Source of the DNA: Blastobasis lacticolella
Taxonomy: Eukaryota; Arthropoda; Insecta; Lepidoptera; Blastobasidae
Assembly: GCA_905147135.1 (NCBI GenBank)
Contig: LR990053.1
Coordinates: 17,372,501 to 17,436,500 of the forward strand
Length of the DNA: 64,000 bases
Reading direction: 5' to 3'
Shown here piece by piece: positions 20,944 to 33,542 of the stretch (its first letter is position 1; each line of letters opens with the position of its first letter). The translations under genes were made by a program, and so were the position numbers. The notes under the pieces were generated by a model. The model was given only the letters and a program-made list of their open reading frames with translations. It searched no databases and was not told the DNA's origin.

Positions 20944-21218
20944 AATTACATACACCTACACTATGAAGACCGCAGACGCAGCACTCACCTCATCGGCAGG
21001 AATTACAAGCCGATGCATTTTGCCGACCCGTGGACGGCCACGTGATGCTGACATCGCATTGTCGCCGACCACGATTTCAGTTAATATTAAGTCATTCTAT
21101 GTTCACACTTCGAACTAGTTTCTACGTTAAGTTTAATTGTAATTTTATTTTAATTAATTATATTAGTTTAAATCATTTTTGGTTTTTTTTCGACCCTCCG
21201 GCTGTAGCCTACGTATCT
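20944..21218 (+). repeat. 3' LTR of the errantivirus-like element
   Basis: 275 bp, base-for-base equal to 13725-13999 on reading both copies. It is followed by AAAT (21219-21222), the right target duplication. Confidence 0.93.
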
Positions 21219-21222
21219 AAAT

Positions 21223-21623
21223 GAGCAGTTTTCCAATAGGTATCTAAAGCATGCCTAACCACTCCCTAGATGTCGCCCCGACAATTTTGGTAATTGATAA
21301 TCGCTTGAAATAGGTTCTTAGCAATGAGGATATAAACACTGGGTACGTTGTATTGGATAATATTGTATTTATCAATAGTTTTTAACCATTTTAGAGGTTG
21401 TAATAAATTATTGCAAACCAAACAAACATCAATTTGACTGAGTCAATTTGTTTCATGGACACTAGGATCAAGAATGGACGCAATACAAATCACAGATAAT
21501 ATGAAAGGTTTATATTAAAATACATTTCGTTGAACCTTTTGGTATAAAATTACCAAAATTGAAGGAGCGCCATCTATTGATGCTTTTTGAAACCAATTGA
21601 CAATACCTACTGGAAAACTCCTC
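21223..21623. mobile_element. MITE family M2, copy 1 (left of RpS17)
   Basis: About 400 bp with inverted ends: GAGCAGTTTTCCAATAGGTA at left and ATACCTACTGGAAAACTC at right. The interior ('gacaattttggtaat', 'gggtacgttgtattggata', 'aaccattttagaggttg') is repeated at 23621-24028. The superfamily is not assigned because the target duplication is unclear. The ERV inserted exactly at its left edge. Confidence 0.7.
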
Positions 21624-21799
21624 ATTGGCAATGTAATAGGACAATCAGATTGTGTCGTATGGCCATTACGGTTCCGATTATCACGCTTTTTTCTGAATTT
21701 CGAGTCTGCGCCATCTGTTTTCATTTTGTGAACTACTTTTTGAAAATAATTTTGTAGTGTGGCAACAAAAAAATGTATTGAGAGCTCTCAGAAACAATA

Positions 21800-21847
21800 T
21801 AAATTCTTTTCTGTCATTTGTGAAAGAGTGATCGGAGTGCTACAGCC
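21800..21847 (+). promoter_or_regulatory. RpS17 transcription start region with 5' TOP-like tract
   Basis: 'ttcttttctgtc' about 35-45 bases before the ATG is a pyrimidine run of the 5' TOP type found at ribosomal protein mRNA starts, which places RpS17 under growth-linked translational control. The exact start base is inferred. Confidence 0.5.
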
Positions 21848-23034
21848 ATGGTAAATTATATTATTTTGTAGAAATCTGTACAAATCCGCGAAATCTTACA
21901 CATAATTATCAATTTTGTGCACTCAGTGATGGTTATGAATAATTTCCAAGCAAGTAATCCCCATATTTACAAAATATTCCCAAATGTTTCTAGGGTCGTG
22001 TCAGGACTAAGACCGTCAAGAAAGCGGCGAAAATCATCATCGAGAAGTATTACACAAGGTTGACTTTGGATTTTGACACGAACAAGAGGATATGTGAGGA
22101 AATAGCTATCATTCCTACCAAGCCTCTTCGTAATAAGATTGCTGGGTAAGTCGTTTGTTTTTGTACTGTTTTCTGTCAGCACCCAAACGGTCAGTTCCGT
22201 ATCAATCAAACCAACTATTTATTAGTTTACCTATTCCTACCTAGTCAGTATGTAATACACGAAACAATTTTATCGTGGTATTATTTTGAATCTTCGATAT
22301 CTTTTGTTTACCTTTCAATAAATATCTTTCATTCTAACCTAACAACTTACTTTTGGGTCATCTACCTACTTAGCTGGCCACTACTGGTCTGTGGTAATTA
22401 TGTTAGATCATCTCGTTGTACTAACACTGAATGAATATCTACATTCGAGTTCATAGGTAGCAAAAGTGGAAGACTGTTAGTTTTTAGGTGTAGACTGTGA
22501 AAGGCTTTGCATTTCTTGTACACTCAAATCCTTAACTCATTACATTTGAAATGGATTTATGGTGCGGTGAATACTCAAAAGATTATTTTAATCAGCTGCA
22601 GAGTGAAGGGTCCCCCCCTATCATATACTAAAAGAAGGGAAATACATCATCAATTTGGGAAAAAGACAAAAGCCCCTCGACCTTAGATTGAACGCCATCT
22701 GAGCTCTAGTAAAGTGTGCACCCGTAGTATCCATAGTTTTTCAATACACATTCAATGGATTGTAACCTGTGACTTTGTACGTTTTAGCTTTGCCACCCAC
22801 TTGATGAGGCGTCTTAGACACTCTCAGGTGAGAGGAATCTCCATCAAACTGCAGGAGGAGGAGCGTGAGCGACGAGACAACTACGTGCCCGAGGTATCGG
22901 CCTTGGAGCATGACATCATTGAGGTGGACCCAGACACCAAGGATATGTTGAAGATGCTCGACTTTAACAACATCAATGGCCTCCAACTCACACAGCCCGC
23001 TACTCAGGGTGGTTACGGTGGCAGACGTAATTAA
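21848..23034 (+). CDS. RpS17: Small ribosomal subunit protein eS17 (RpS17)
   Basis: A component of the 40S ribosomal subunit. Three exons: 21848-21850 (only the ATG), 21994-22145 and 22788-23034, joined at GT-AG borders, giving 133 residues, which is normal for the family. The start [20 protein letters not shown], then [37 protein letters not shown] and [12 protein letters not shown] are diagnostic of eS17. An intron directly after the initiator codon is a common ribosomal-protein arrangement. AATAAA follows the stop by 5 bases (23039-23044). The upstream region is crowded: a MITE ends 225 bp before the ATG and a retroviral LTR ends 630 bp before it. Confidence 0.97.
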
Positions 23035-23038
23035 GGCT

Positions 23039-23044
23039 AATAAA
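23039..23044 (+). terminator. RpS17 poly(A) signal AATAAA
   Basis: Consensus hexamer almost directly after the stop codon, which implies a very short 3' UTR. Confidence 0.65.
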
Positions 23045-23620
23045 TTTATAAAAATTTATCTGGAATCTTATTTATAAGTTATTTGCATACCTAAATAGTT
23101 TTATGTGACAAATTATTAGAGAGAACACTGAAAGTGGAACAGAGCTATGTACTCATCTGTAATAAACAATAGTTCAAAGGTTTGTTGTCAATGTGAATTG
23201 TTGGCATATGTAAGCCCAAACATTATTTTTTGTTTTCTGTAAACTTGGGAGCCCTTAATTGCAGTATTCCTGATGGACCACAAATATCTGGTAGAGACGA
23301 GTGAACTAGGTGTGAAGGAGCCACCCAGCAGCACAAGCAGATGTGGTAGTGTGCTGAGAGTACATAGAGCAATTGTTCTGTGAGGTAGAGTAGGTACGTA
23401 AATGAAAGGATTGCGTTTATAGAACCATTAGGAACCTGCTTTCTGTAAGCACCTAATCGTACTGCCACTACAAAAACTAGAAAGCGGTCGCCGGTCGCCT
23501 TGTGATATGAACCACGGCAACTTCACAACGACGTACTCCTTTTATATTCTACCAGAGGATAGAAACACTAGGATATTCTACTTTTATGGTAGGTATAGTA
23601 CAAATGACAAGTTTGAAAAT
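23045..23620. other. Spacer downstream of RpS17
   Basis: No gene found. Low-complexity AT sequence followed by unique DNA up to the next MITE. Confidence 0.4.
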
Positions 23621-24028
23621 GAGGATATTCCAATAGGTACTTAAAGCATTCTTAACCACCCAGTAGATGGCGGCCCGACAATTTTGGTAATCGATAATCG
23701 CTTGAAAAAGGTTCTTAGCAAAGGGGATAATAACACTGGGTACGTTGTATTGGATAATATTGTATTTATCAATAGTTTTCAACCATTTTAGAGGTTGTAA
23801 TAAAATGAACCATATTGCCTGTTTATAAAAATATTTCTTTATACATTTCGTTCAACCTTTAAAAGTTATGTTTATATTAATAAACATTTTATTTTTAGAT
23901 TTAGTATTAGATGGCTGCATGATATCACTGCCAAAATCATACAGATTTAAAAAAAATATCAGAATTGTAGGAGCGCCATCTATTGAAGCCTTTTGAAACC
24001 AATTGACAATACCTACTGGAAAACTCCT
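23621..24028. mobile_element. MITE family M2, copy 2 (right of RpS17)
   Basis: Same orientation as 21223-21623, with matching ends (GAGGATATTCCAATAGGTAC and ATACCTACTGGAAAACTCC) and interior. A ~60-base block near 23860-23960 is more divergent than in copy 1. Confidence 0.7.
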
Positions 24029-24684
24029 TAGATTCGGATACAGTGCGTCCCATACTACTCAAGGAACTAAGAATATACAGCCATAACGAAGCAAAAATTT
24101 ACCAATTATCCAAACCAATTTCTTTGGTTGATCACGACTCGTAAACACAATTCAGTATTAAAATATTTATCGTAAATACGGCTTTTTTGAAATTTCTCTT
24201 CGTTAAGTATGAAAGAGCTTTGGCTGACAGGGACACAAAATCTTCTTTTCAATATGAATGATGATAATGTTATTTTAACGGTAGCTCATCTTCCTGACAT
24301 GCGTTTTAGCCTAGCTACGATAGATAGATAAGTTTGAACGGGTAACAAATATACCGATATCTAAACTTTAAAAATATCGAATTTGTTGTTTCCATGGTTT
24401 TCATCTAAAAAACTTTTGAAACCCGCGGTTTTCTGCCAACCGTTTGACAGACTCAACGTGACACTTTTGTGTGCTTGCGTGTATCCGAGTGTAATAATTG
24501 TTTTGCTTCTTCGATTGCTTGCTCACTCGCTCCCGTTGAAATTCTCCAATCGAAAATTGAGATTTTTAATTATGTCGGTCGCATTTCTTGTTAGTTTGAT
24601 AGACTGATGGTGGCTTGCCGTTCATTGTCTTACGTTTAGCAAGCTATTCGTTCGTCGCCGAGCAGATAATACGTAGTATGAAGA
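24029..24684 (+). promoter_or_regulatory. Upstream region of USP3
   Basis: No coding content seen. It contains the probable USP3 promoter and 5' UTR just before 24685 (moderately GC-rich 'gttcgtcgccgagcag' at 24650). No TATA box was identified. Confidence 0.35.
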
Positions 24685-27600
24685 ATGGAATGTTCACATT
24701 TGTTAGATAACGTCAAGGCGGATAGCGTTCTCACCGTCGCCGAGGACACGACGGTCACAAAGCACTTCAGTTGTTCAGGTAATCAATTGCTCCGTTTTAT
24801 GAAATAACGTCCAACGGGTTTCGTGTGGCGGCTGGCTGTAACCAGACGCCGCATAGCGTTGGTATAATGGGAGGTTAGTTTTAGAAAATCAATACAGCGA
24901 ACTATATAATCAGCTGTTCCGGGGGCGCGGGGCGGGTGGGAGGCGACATGTGTGACCGTGAATGTCGTCGCGTTCCTGACGCCTCACTTTTATATATCAT
25001 GCAATAATAACGCAATAACTTCATGATTATTCCCAATAAAACTATTTTCGAACTAATACTACAGTATACTATACATATGTGCTGTCGTAGACGAATGCTA
25101 GCGCTGTAGTCGTAGTAGAACATAATTTATCTACGTAGCGTCGCCACACGCAAGTCTGCACTAAATGAGTCATTGAGCAAATCACATCACACCATACACA
25201 TAGGCTCTTAGGCAAGAGGTTTCTTCCATTGTGCAATCTAGATGATGATTGCCAAATCAAACACCTTGTTTCTGTCTTTCCATTTGTGGCCACATCACAT
25301 ACATATTCTGCCCAAGGCAAAATTGAACACTAACATCTAAGTTGTTGAATAGTTTAGGTTATATATCGTTTTTACGTCCAAACTCCAAGCTGACCAAAAA
25401 CATGTTATTTTCCTTAAGTTGCCTATTCTAGTGATTCCTACCTAGTCATTATGAAAACATATTAATAAAACATGATAGCCTGATGTCAGCACTCAGTAGT
25501 GTAATACATTTTGTAACAAAGTATGTATTTTTATCTTTGGCTTTCGAGATTATTCTTTAAACAGGTGCTCCTATTATAAAAATCCTTGAATGATTGAATA
25601 AACTTATACTTACACAGTATATTTTTAATTGGATTGTTTGTTGTTGTTGTCACTGTAGGGATAATTGACATTATACACAATACTACTGTGTCGTTAACAC
25701 CTACAAAATGTACATCAAATATTTTAAAAAGGTAATAATAGTGGATTCTCCTACTGTGTCTTTTATGACAGTAATTTTCAACATATTAAAAAAGAAAAAA
25801 TATATTTTTGTCGCTCTTTAGATGAGACCAAAATTTCAAGCCTGCTACAACAATATTTTATTTAGTAGCAAGTGGGTTAACTTGTGCAGGTATACTCTAC
25901 CTACAAACTGCAACAATACTGCATAGAGGTAATGGCAGTCAAATGCATAAAAAGAACTTATTGAAATTTCTTACAGTGTAGTACTTTTTAAAGTCAGTAG
26001 ATAAAACTACATTCAATCTGTTTACCTCTCGTTAGAGTTTAGTACATTGAAAAACTTAAAAAACTGTGATATTGTAATATAAATGAAATTTATTTAAAGT
26101 TAAAAAATCAAATTATACAAATTGATCTGCTGCAGTGGTTGCATTATTCGGAGCTCCTCGGAATATTTGTGACATTTTATGGGTTGTGTCGGCTGATATT
26201 ATCTTATATCACCTATACCATGACATTGACAATGTTTGTGATATTGTTTTGCAATAATCACTGATTATGAATCTTAACTTTAAATTCTTATTGTGTGTAA
26301 TGCATGGGTTTTGATTAACTAGAATCTCTTCAGAAAAAATACCAATACTCTAGACAGTCTCTATTTTCATTATTAGCCCCGGTTCTAGGCCACACACTGT
26401 ATAAAAATTAATCATATTCATATGTATTTTATAATTATACATTAATTGTGCACGTCGTATCTGCATTTCTTAGCTGAACATTTCCCTTCTGTAGGCCTGC
26501 TAGAAGAATTTTCGTTTGGAAATAAGTAGTACTTGTTGTGTCAGTTATATCTATGTTATATATCTGTATTTCTTTAGAAGCTCTCTCCTACTTTAAGAAA
26601 TGAAAATTGAAATTTAAGTAGCAGTAGGAACTTAAAAGCCATATGATAAATAAATAAATAAATTTCTTTATTGTGTGCAATAAATAGTTAAATAAAGAAA
26701 TGAATAAAATTCCTATTTCAGAATGCTCAACGCAGGATCAGAACTGGCTGTGTCTGCAATGCGGCGCAGTGGGCTGCGGGCGCTACGCGGGCGGCCACGC
26801 GAAGCAGCACGCACACCACACGGGCCACCAGCTCTGCATCAGCTGCGATGTGTACTCGGTTTATTGGTACGTATCTGGTTAGAACTGATACTTCAATAGC
26901 CTAACAACACGTCCATATACAGATTAGGCACATAATGTTACATTATAAACTAAAAAATATATTGGAAATAATAAATTAACATTTTTAACTCTCAAATATC
27001 ATAATCATCGCAAAACCTCAAATTAGCAAATAGCTATTTTATTTCTGTGAATACTACCACCCAGCCAATCTTTCCATTCTTTATTATTATTATTCTCTTT
27101 ATTTACTTTGTTTCTTAATTATTATGATTGTGTAATACACTAGCAGCACATAGTGCTGATGCTTGTATGCCACTACCCTTGTGTTACAACACTATTCTTA
27201 TTATTATTGTTTTCTGTCCACAGTTACAAATGCGACGACTACGTTACAAATGACACGGAGAACCAGGCGATAGATAAAATAAGACAAAGTATTATAAAGC
27301 TTAATGTGGACAACGACGTAAGTAGTAATATAGAACAAAGTGAGGAACACAGTAAAGATGGCAGTGACGGCGGGTGCAGTGTGTCAAGCTCTTCAGTGCA
27401 AAATTACCCGTCCACTGGCAACGTGGATGACAGAACAAACGGCGACCCCAGCAGTTCCAGTGACGTACCAGCAGCTAACAGTTTGCCTGAGACCAGTGAT
27501 AGCAAATCATCGAAAAATTCCAAGGTTGGTATATTGGTAGTTTTTATTCAGTTATTATATAAATAAATTAGGGATTGCGATTGAGTGTTACATAACCTAA

Positions 27601-30600
27601 TACGGTACTTCCCTTGGTGTAAAATAAATTGTTAAACAACGTTAAAATTGGCGAACTTACAAAAAAACTGGCCAAATAAAGAAAGGCCAATTATTTATAT
27701 TTTTTAAGCCACACAAAACGTTAAGATGTACACATTTGACAATGGCATACAAATTTCATACAACATCTGTGTTTTGACACCTCATCGAGAGTTGCTGATT
27801 TGATCATGAAGATACTGTATTGCTTTTGTCCTGATTAACATAATATTTTATAACTAATAATTAATGTTATGTAGACAATATATTTCCGCTGGGGACTCAG
27901 AGACAGTTTTTGGGCCCCGTGACACTATAATTTATTTATATCTCTAAATAGATTTCGAATGAAGTTTAAAACGAAAGTGTATTCGCTCTGCTGATTACTG
28001 TTAGTAACATTTCAATTCTATATATCTTTATTTAGCATACACAATATCATCTTTTAAACTTCATAAATATAATAATTTCAGTATTTCAATGCACAAATTC
28101 ATACATAAATTTTCAGAATACAGACGAGCCAGTGCGCAGTTTAAGACCTCGGTCACGGAAACGGTCCCACTCCGAGGACAGTAGTTCTACGGAGAACACG
28201 TCACAGGGAAGGAAAGAGAAGAAAACATCCCCGATCAACGGAAAGACCCAACGAGAGAAGAAGATAGTCGGCTTGAAGAATCTAGGGAATACGTGTTTCA
28301 TGAATGCCGTGCTGCAGAGTTTGAACAATATCCAGGAGTTTAGTTGTTACTTCAGCCAGTTGCCTTCGTTAGAAGTGAAGAGTAATGGACGGAAGGTCTA
28401 CCATTCGCGCAGCTACACACGGCAAGAGGTCACAGAGGTGGTCATGGCCGAGGAATTGAGAAAGGTAAAGCTTTAGCCACGAAAGTTTTAGGTTATTCAG
28501 GGTTAACATCTAAAGTTACACAATTTAGTTAACTAAATTATCTGAACATTCTCATAGACTTTCATATTCTTCATGGTAGTTAACTGCTAATGAAAACAGT
28601 CAAAAGCGGTTTATAAGTTTGTTGTTATGCACTGTAAGTTTGTAATATTACTCGTCGTCGTGGTTCAGCATGCGGGTAAAGGATGGATAAACTATTAAAA
28701 ACCTCTGTAATACCCATCACAAATAAATCTTTAAATCTTTGCAATCTAAAGCTCAAATGCCTGGCTAGTATAATAATAAAAAAAAATTAATTGAAATGAC
28801 ATTCTTACTTTGTTGGGAACGTTGGCCAGAGGTCACCGCCGCTATGACACTTTGCGAATGTGTCCTTTGAACAGTGCAGTACATTCTGAATTCCTTCAAG
28901 GTCAGAGTAAATATTCTGCTTCTAGACAAGCCACTTATCATCAAGTGAGATGGCATTCAGATGCGGTCACCAATACATTGCCCACATTTACTGAGACTGA
29001 TGTAAGATATACCGTCACAGGGTGCCAAACTAGTCACCGGATCCCAGCGAAAACTCTTGATCAACCTCGCTTCGCCAATAGTATAACCCTCAAATTACAA
29101 AACGGTCATCCATCTAGTTTTTACGTTGCTTAACCCTATCTATAAAGTAAGCTGCCGCTCTTTACTTTAGCTCTAATGTGATCTCTAATATAAGTCGAAA
29201 CCGTTTCCAGGTGCTGATATCGCTAAACGCGGGCGGGTGTGGTGGCAAGGGCGCGATCTCGCCAGAGTGCCTGTTCCTCGTGATCTGGAAGGTGGTGCCG
29301 CGCTTCCGAGGGTACCAGCAACAGGACGCTCACGAGTTCCTCAGATACATGCTGGATAGGTGAGCGCTTTGTGACAGGGTTGACAGGATGCCGTTGCCTG
29401 TTTGGTTTATGCATGACGCGCCGTGCCAGATTCGCGTTTAAATGCTTATTGTATTTGGCTAAATTCAGTCGTCCAAATGCAAAATAAAAGCGATGAGAAG
29501 TTATGGTTTTCCAGAGATGATTTTACCTTCCTATCTTATACAGTCAATATAAACCTTCAATATTGACCATAATCCAACCTGGTTAGGTTTTCTGGTAGCA
29601 GGGTCACGGAGGTCAGATGGCAGTCGCTCCATTGTAATTACCTGATCGCTAAATCCTGGATCATGGTCAACGCAGACCCCGGGCCCTCGTTCTCGAGAGC
29701 ACGAACGGGACATAAACGCCAAGATGATTTTTTTATAAACCTTTATTTTATAAAAAATCAATTAAAATTTTTTAATCATTTATATGAATAATGGTAGCTT
29801 GTAGTCAATTTTGAACAAAGTTTCTTAGAGCTTTTAGACCTTTGGCTTTGGCTTCTAATCTAAATAATAAAATAATTTTCCACTTGTTTACATCGATGGA
29901 AAATTGGTTCGAGAATTGAGACATACTATAGTGGTCGTAGTGTGCTGAGCTGAGCTATTGGCGGAAGGGGCAAAACTTAATATTAATTCCCTTGTGTCCC
30001 ATTAATTCGGATGTGGAATTAGCTCTATGGTTCCTTTGGACTATGACATGGTAGGAGTAATGTTAGAGGTCTATACAGAGGCGGGCAACGCATTGGTAGC
30101 ACCCCAGCCGGTCTAGCCATCTTTGACAGCTCCGCTTGCGTGATGCGTGTATGGTAGAAAATTGACAGGTCGAAGTTCGACTATATTTACCAACATCTAC
30201 ATTGACTCTGATGGATGGATGTGAAGGATCATCCGCCAATCTGCCTCCTTTGTACACCGAAAGTACGTGAATTGTCTATGGATCAAGAATTTCTACCACA
30301 AACGTTAGCTTATGTCAGATAACGTTAGCTTATGGCAGATAACGTTAGCTTATGTCAAATCCCATACATTTTTTCTACCAGAAACGATTGTAGATTAACG
30401 AAACGTCTTGGCTAAGGCCGCTGGTGTTGCTGATGTCCATAGGCGGCGGTGACCACTTCCCATCAGGCGGCCCGCATGCCTGTCTGCCGTATTACATAAA
30501 AAATAACCATTCCAATGTTCTAATGTATTGTTTTGTATACAGGTTACACACGGAATTGGTGCAATTGATGCCAGGCGTGGCGGGCACTGGTGCGCGGCCG

Positions 30601-33542
30601 CCAGCGTCTATAGTCACTGCGGTCTTCGGGGGAATGCTACAGAGCGAGGTACGTACCCACTGCTGGGATGGTGGATATGTCGCAGCCGGATGGTTAAATT
30701 AGTCGGTTCATTAAACGGCTAGCTTTTTAAGCGATTATTTAGTTTAAAATTTGCAAATTGCATTAAATTTTAAAGTAATATTTAAAAAACGACTTTGCCC
30801 CGAATTTACGGAGCTTCACCAAATATTGTCACAATGCTAACCTAAATACAATAATCTCAAAAAATAATAATGATTTGATATAGTTTTATTTTGGATAGGA
30901 TAATAACTAGCGTTGTGATAATGCCTAGATGAGCTCCGTAACCTCGGACCAAAATCTTTCGTTAAACGTTACTTTCAAAGTCCATAAATTTGGCAAATTA
31001 TCAATTAAGTAATTGTTCACAAACCCGTTAATTAACGTTACCCGTTTAATTTACCGGTTCATTTAACCACCCGGCTGTGACATATACATTATATCAGTGA
31101 GGACTCTCATTCTAACCATGACTGTTTATGCTGTGTTTCCCCCAGGTGCGTTGCCTGGCGTGCGGTGCGGAGAGCAAGAAGCTGGACCCTTTCCTGGACT
31201 TGTCTTTGGAACTGCCCGACTGCGGCCGCCACGACGCGCCCACCGAGCTCATGGACTGCCTGCACAGCTTCGTACAGGTATTATTTATTCATTCATTCAT
31301 TTAACACTTTATGCATAAAATAGTACAAAGGTGGACTTTAAGCCAAGATGTTGATGATGATGACACGCCTCGCTATTCCCCCCAGGTGGAGGAGCTGGCA
31401 GACACGGAGCGTTACTTCTGCAACAGCTGCAAATGCAAGCAGAAGTCCACGAAACAGTTCTGGATCCGCCGTCTGCCCAACGTTCTCTGCTTGCATCTGA
31501 AACGGTTCCGCTGGCATAACTATTTCCGGTGAGTTTTTTTGTTTAAGCTAGGTTTGGGACCGAACCCGTATGTAAATGTAGCGGACTGTTGCTATTGTTA
31601 CCTGTTAAAAGGCATACAATAACAGGTACTTAAGAAGTAATCCAATAAATTAACTTGTAAACTGTAACACTGACAAAGCCTAGAAATCCATAATATCAAC
31701 TGGCCATTTTGAATGAACTAATGCACCAGTAATGAATTATTATACTAATAGAAACATAATATTAATATCTACTCATTCTTTTAACAATATAATAATATAA
31801 CAATAACATCTCTATTCCCGTTGAGATATGGTAAAAACTCGAGTGCAGTATAGCGACCAACCAGTGTGTCTCTGGGACGTGAGAGGTTAATTAAGGTTTT
31901 CGGGACTTGCCTACCAGATGGCGCTACTGCAACGTGAGGCCTGATATCAAAATAAAGCCCTGTCATTGGCTGGAACAGATTCGTCGTTGTACAGCGGATG
32001 TTTATGTGTAATAGCACGACAGTATTTTGACAACAGCTTTTACGCGTAGCGCCATCAAAAATTGCGAAAAGCCTCGTTAGTAATTGAATTGCAATCGCAG
32101 CGCAATGGCAGTTTGAGACGTAGTATTTTGTTATTGCTACTAGTGGCTCGATTCAATTGTAATTGGATCTTTGTATACTGCTACAATTAACACTGCTGTT
32201 TAGCTTGTATTGCGATCCAATGACATTTCAATCAAGCCAACTAAATTAGCGGATCGAGGCTCTGGTGTTGCGACCAAGCGACCGAGGGTTTAACAGAGAA
32301 TCCTCGCAAGTAGTATTCCGGGATATATCCCGGAAGTTGGAACACTTCTCTAGCGCTTTGTAGGACGGTCTCAACATTCATCTCAACAATTCTTTGCCAA
32401 TTTGTGTACTTGTACTCTGGAGTTGGCCGTGTGGTGTCCGACAGAGTAGAATAGCACCAACACTTTACACTCGTGGGTGTCGTACAAGGCCACCAATGTT
32501 TTCGAGGCAGAAGATCTAAGAATCTCCGTAGGCTGGAAGATGGGCAGCAGCGTTTTCCATTGTTATATTTATAACACTGCGATCTCCAACCCGCCTGCCG
32601 AGCGTGGAGATTATGGCATTAACCTCCCCTTTCTTGGGAGAGGCCCTTAGTCCTGCAGTGGACTGTAATGGGCTGTAGACTCTGAGTTTCCCCATTGGAG
32701 CGATAGATGTCGGTTCACCCTCATGAGTGGCATGTGAGGTGGTGACGTATGAGTAACCTATATTCTCCCACCTCCAGGACCAAAGTGGACACTAGCGTGT
32801 CGTTCCCGGTTCGTGCGCTGGACATGTCCCGGTTCGTGCCGCGCGGGGGCAGCGCGGGCGCGGGGGGCGCGGGGGCCCGCGGGGGACAACTTTACGACTT
32901 GGCTGCTGTGATCGTGCATCATGGATCTGGGTGAGTGGGCTTGGGAGACGATGTTGACGTGTTGAAAGGGGTCATGAAGGATATTTTCCTTATTTGGCCT
33001 CACTATAGAGCAACTTTCAGTGGAGACCGAATCAGCACGTTTTTGTTCGAAATATTTGTGACTGTTTTGTGGCGGGGGGAGTAAGGGTCGCTGATGTCGT
33101 TGTCCGACGCGCAGTACAGCTGTGCTAATCGGAAACGATTGTGCGGCCATGGTCGTCCGACGGGCGGCTTAGATGTTTCCAACCATGGTCGCCCGACCGT
33201 TGCCAATTAGGACAGTGCCTAAGCTGCGTAGGATGACTCCGTTTAGCGAAAAAAATGTTAGCCATCTCTCCGTTAAAAATCGCCTCTTTTTAAATTACTC
33301 TTTTGTTTCACTGTACTTTATTTCTAAGAAGGAAGAAAATGATTCTTCCTTTTTTTTTAATTAAAAATTATATTTCCAGCGCCGGCTCCGGCCACTACAC
33401 AGCGTTCGCGATCAACGAGGGCCAGTGGTTCCACTTCAACGACCAGACAGTACGCGCTACCGACGCCGAGGCCGTGGCGTCCTGCAAGCCCTACATACTA
33501 TTCTACATCAGACGCGAGCCCGCCATGCCCACAGACTCGTGA
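24685..33542 (+). CDS. USP3: Ubiquitin carboxyl-terminal hydrolase 3 (USP3-type)
   Basis: A cysteine protease that removes ubiquitin; USP3 in animals acts on histones H2A and H2B in chromatin. Ten exons: 24685-24778, 26722-26866, 27224-27524, 28117-28464, 29211-29359, 30543-30648, 31146-31277, 31386-31528, 32778-32930, 33380-33542. All have GT-AG borders and consistent phase, giving 577 residues (human USP3 is 520). An N-terminal zinc-finger UBP domain (about 1-90) starts MECSH and contains [21 protein letters not shown] and a YKCDDYV ending. A Ser-rich linker (about 95-220) has basic clusters that could be nuclear signals. The catalytic domain has the Cys box [13 protein letters not shown] (Cys240), [11 protein letters not shown], two Cys pairs of a zinc ribbon (CLACG, CNSCK), the His box GSGHYTAF (His529) and Asp545. 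A Gly/Ala/Arg-rich insert ([12 protein letters not shown]) lies in exon 9. I see no damage. Confidence 0.95.
24779..26721 (+). other. USP3 intron 1, no other gene
   Basis: AT-rich intron of about 1.9 kb. No open frame of note and no recognisable transposon. Confidence 0.6.
29557..29720 (+). repeat. tRNA-derived SINE (family C), 3' part, in USP3 intron 5
   Basis: Shares 'cagggtcacggaggtcagatggcag', 'aaatcctggatcatggt', 'gggccctcg' and 'acgggacat' with copies at 48062-48420, 58880-59085 and 62065-62335. Confidence 0.65.
30412..30492 (+). repeat. LINE 3' tail fragment in USP3 intron 5
   Basis: 'gatgtccataggcggcggtgaccac', 'atcaggcggcccg' and 'ctgccgta' recur, diverged, at 43240-43325. This is a common LINE tail type in Lepidoptera. 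Confidence 0.55.
32421..32680 (+). repeat. Repeat family A (SINE or LINE tail) in USP3 intron 8
   Basis: A ~255-bp unit beginning 'tggccgtgtggtgtccgaca' and ending at 'gtggactgtaatgggctgt'. It is flanked by an imperfect direct repeat 'actctggagtt' / 'actctgagttt'. Other copies lie at 46312, 47150 (-), 48656 and 51493. Confidence 0.7.

Larger units (their letters stand above)
13725..21218 (+). mobile_element. Complete Ty3/gypsy errantivirus-like endogenous retrovirus with env
   Basis: A 7,494-bp insect retrovirus-like element, described as found. It has identical 275-bp LTRs, AAAT target duplications on both sides (13721-13724 and 21219-21222), a tRNA-Ser-type primer site, a polypurine tract, and three open genes in the order gag, pol, env. 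Organisation, the Ser primer site and the env type match the errantivirus group (TED of moths; 17.6 and 297 of flies). LTR identity and unbroken reading frames mean a recent insertion. It lies 630 bp upstream of the RpS17 start codon in the same orientation and directly abuts a MITE on its right. Confidence 0.95.
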
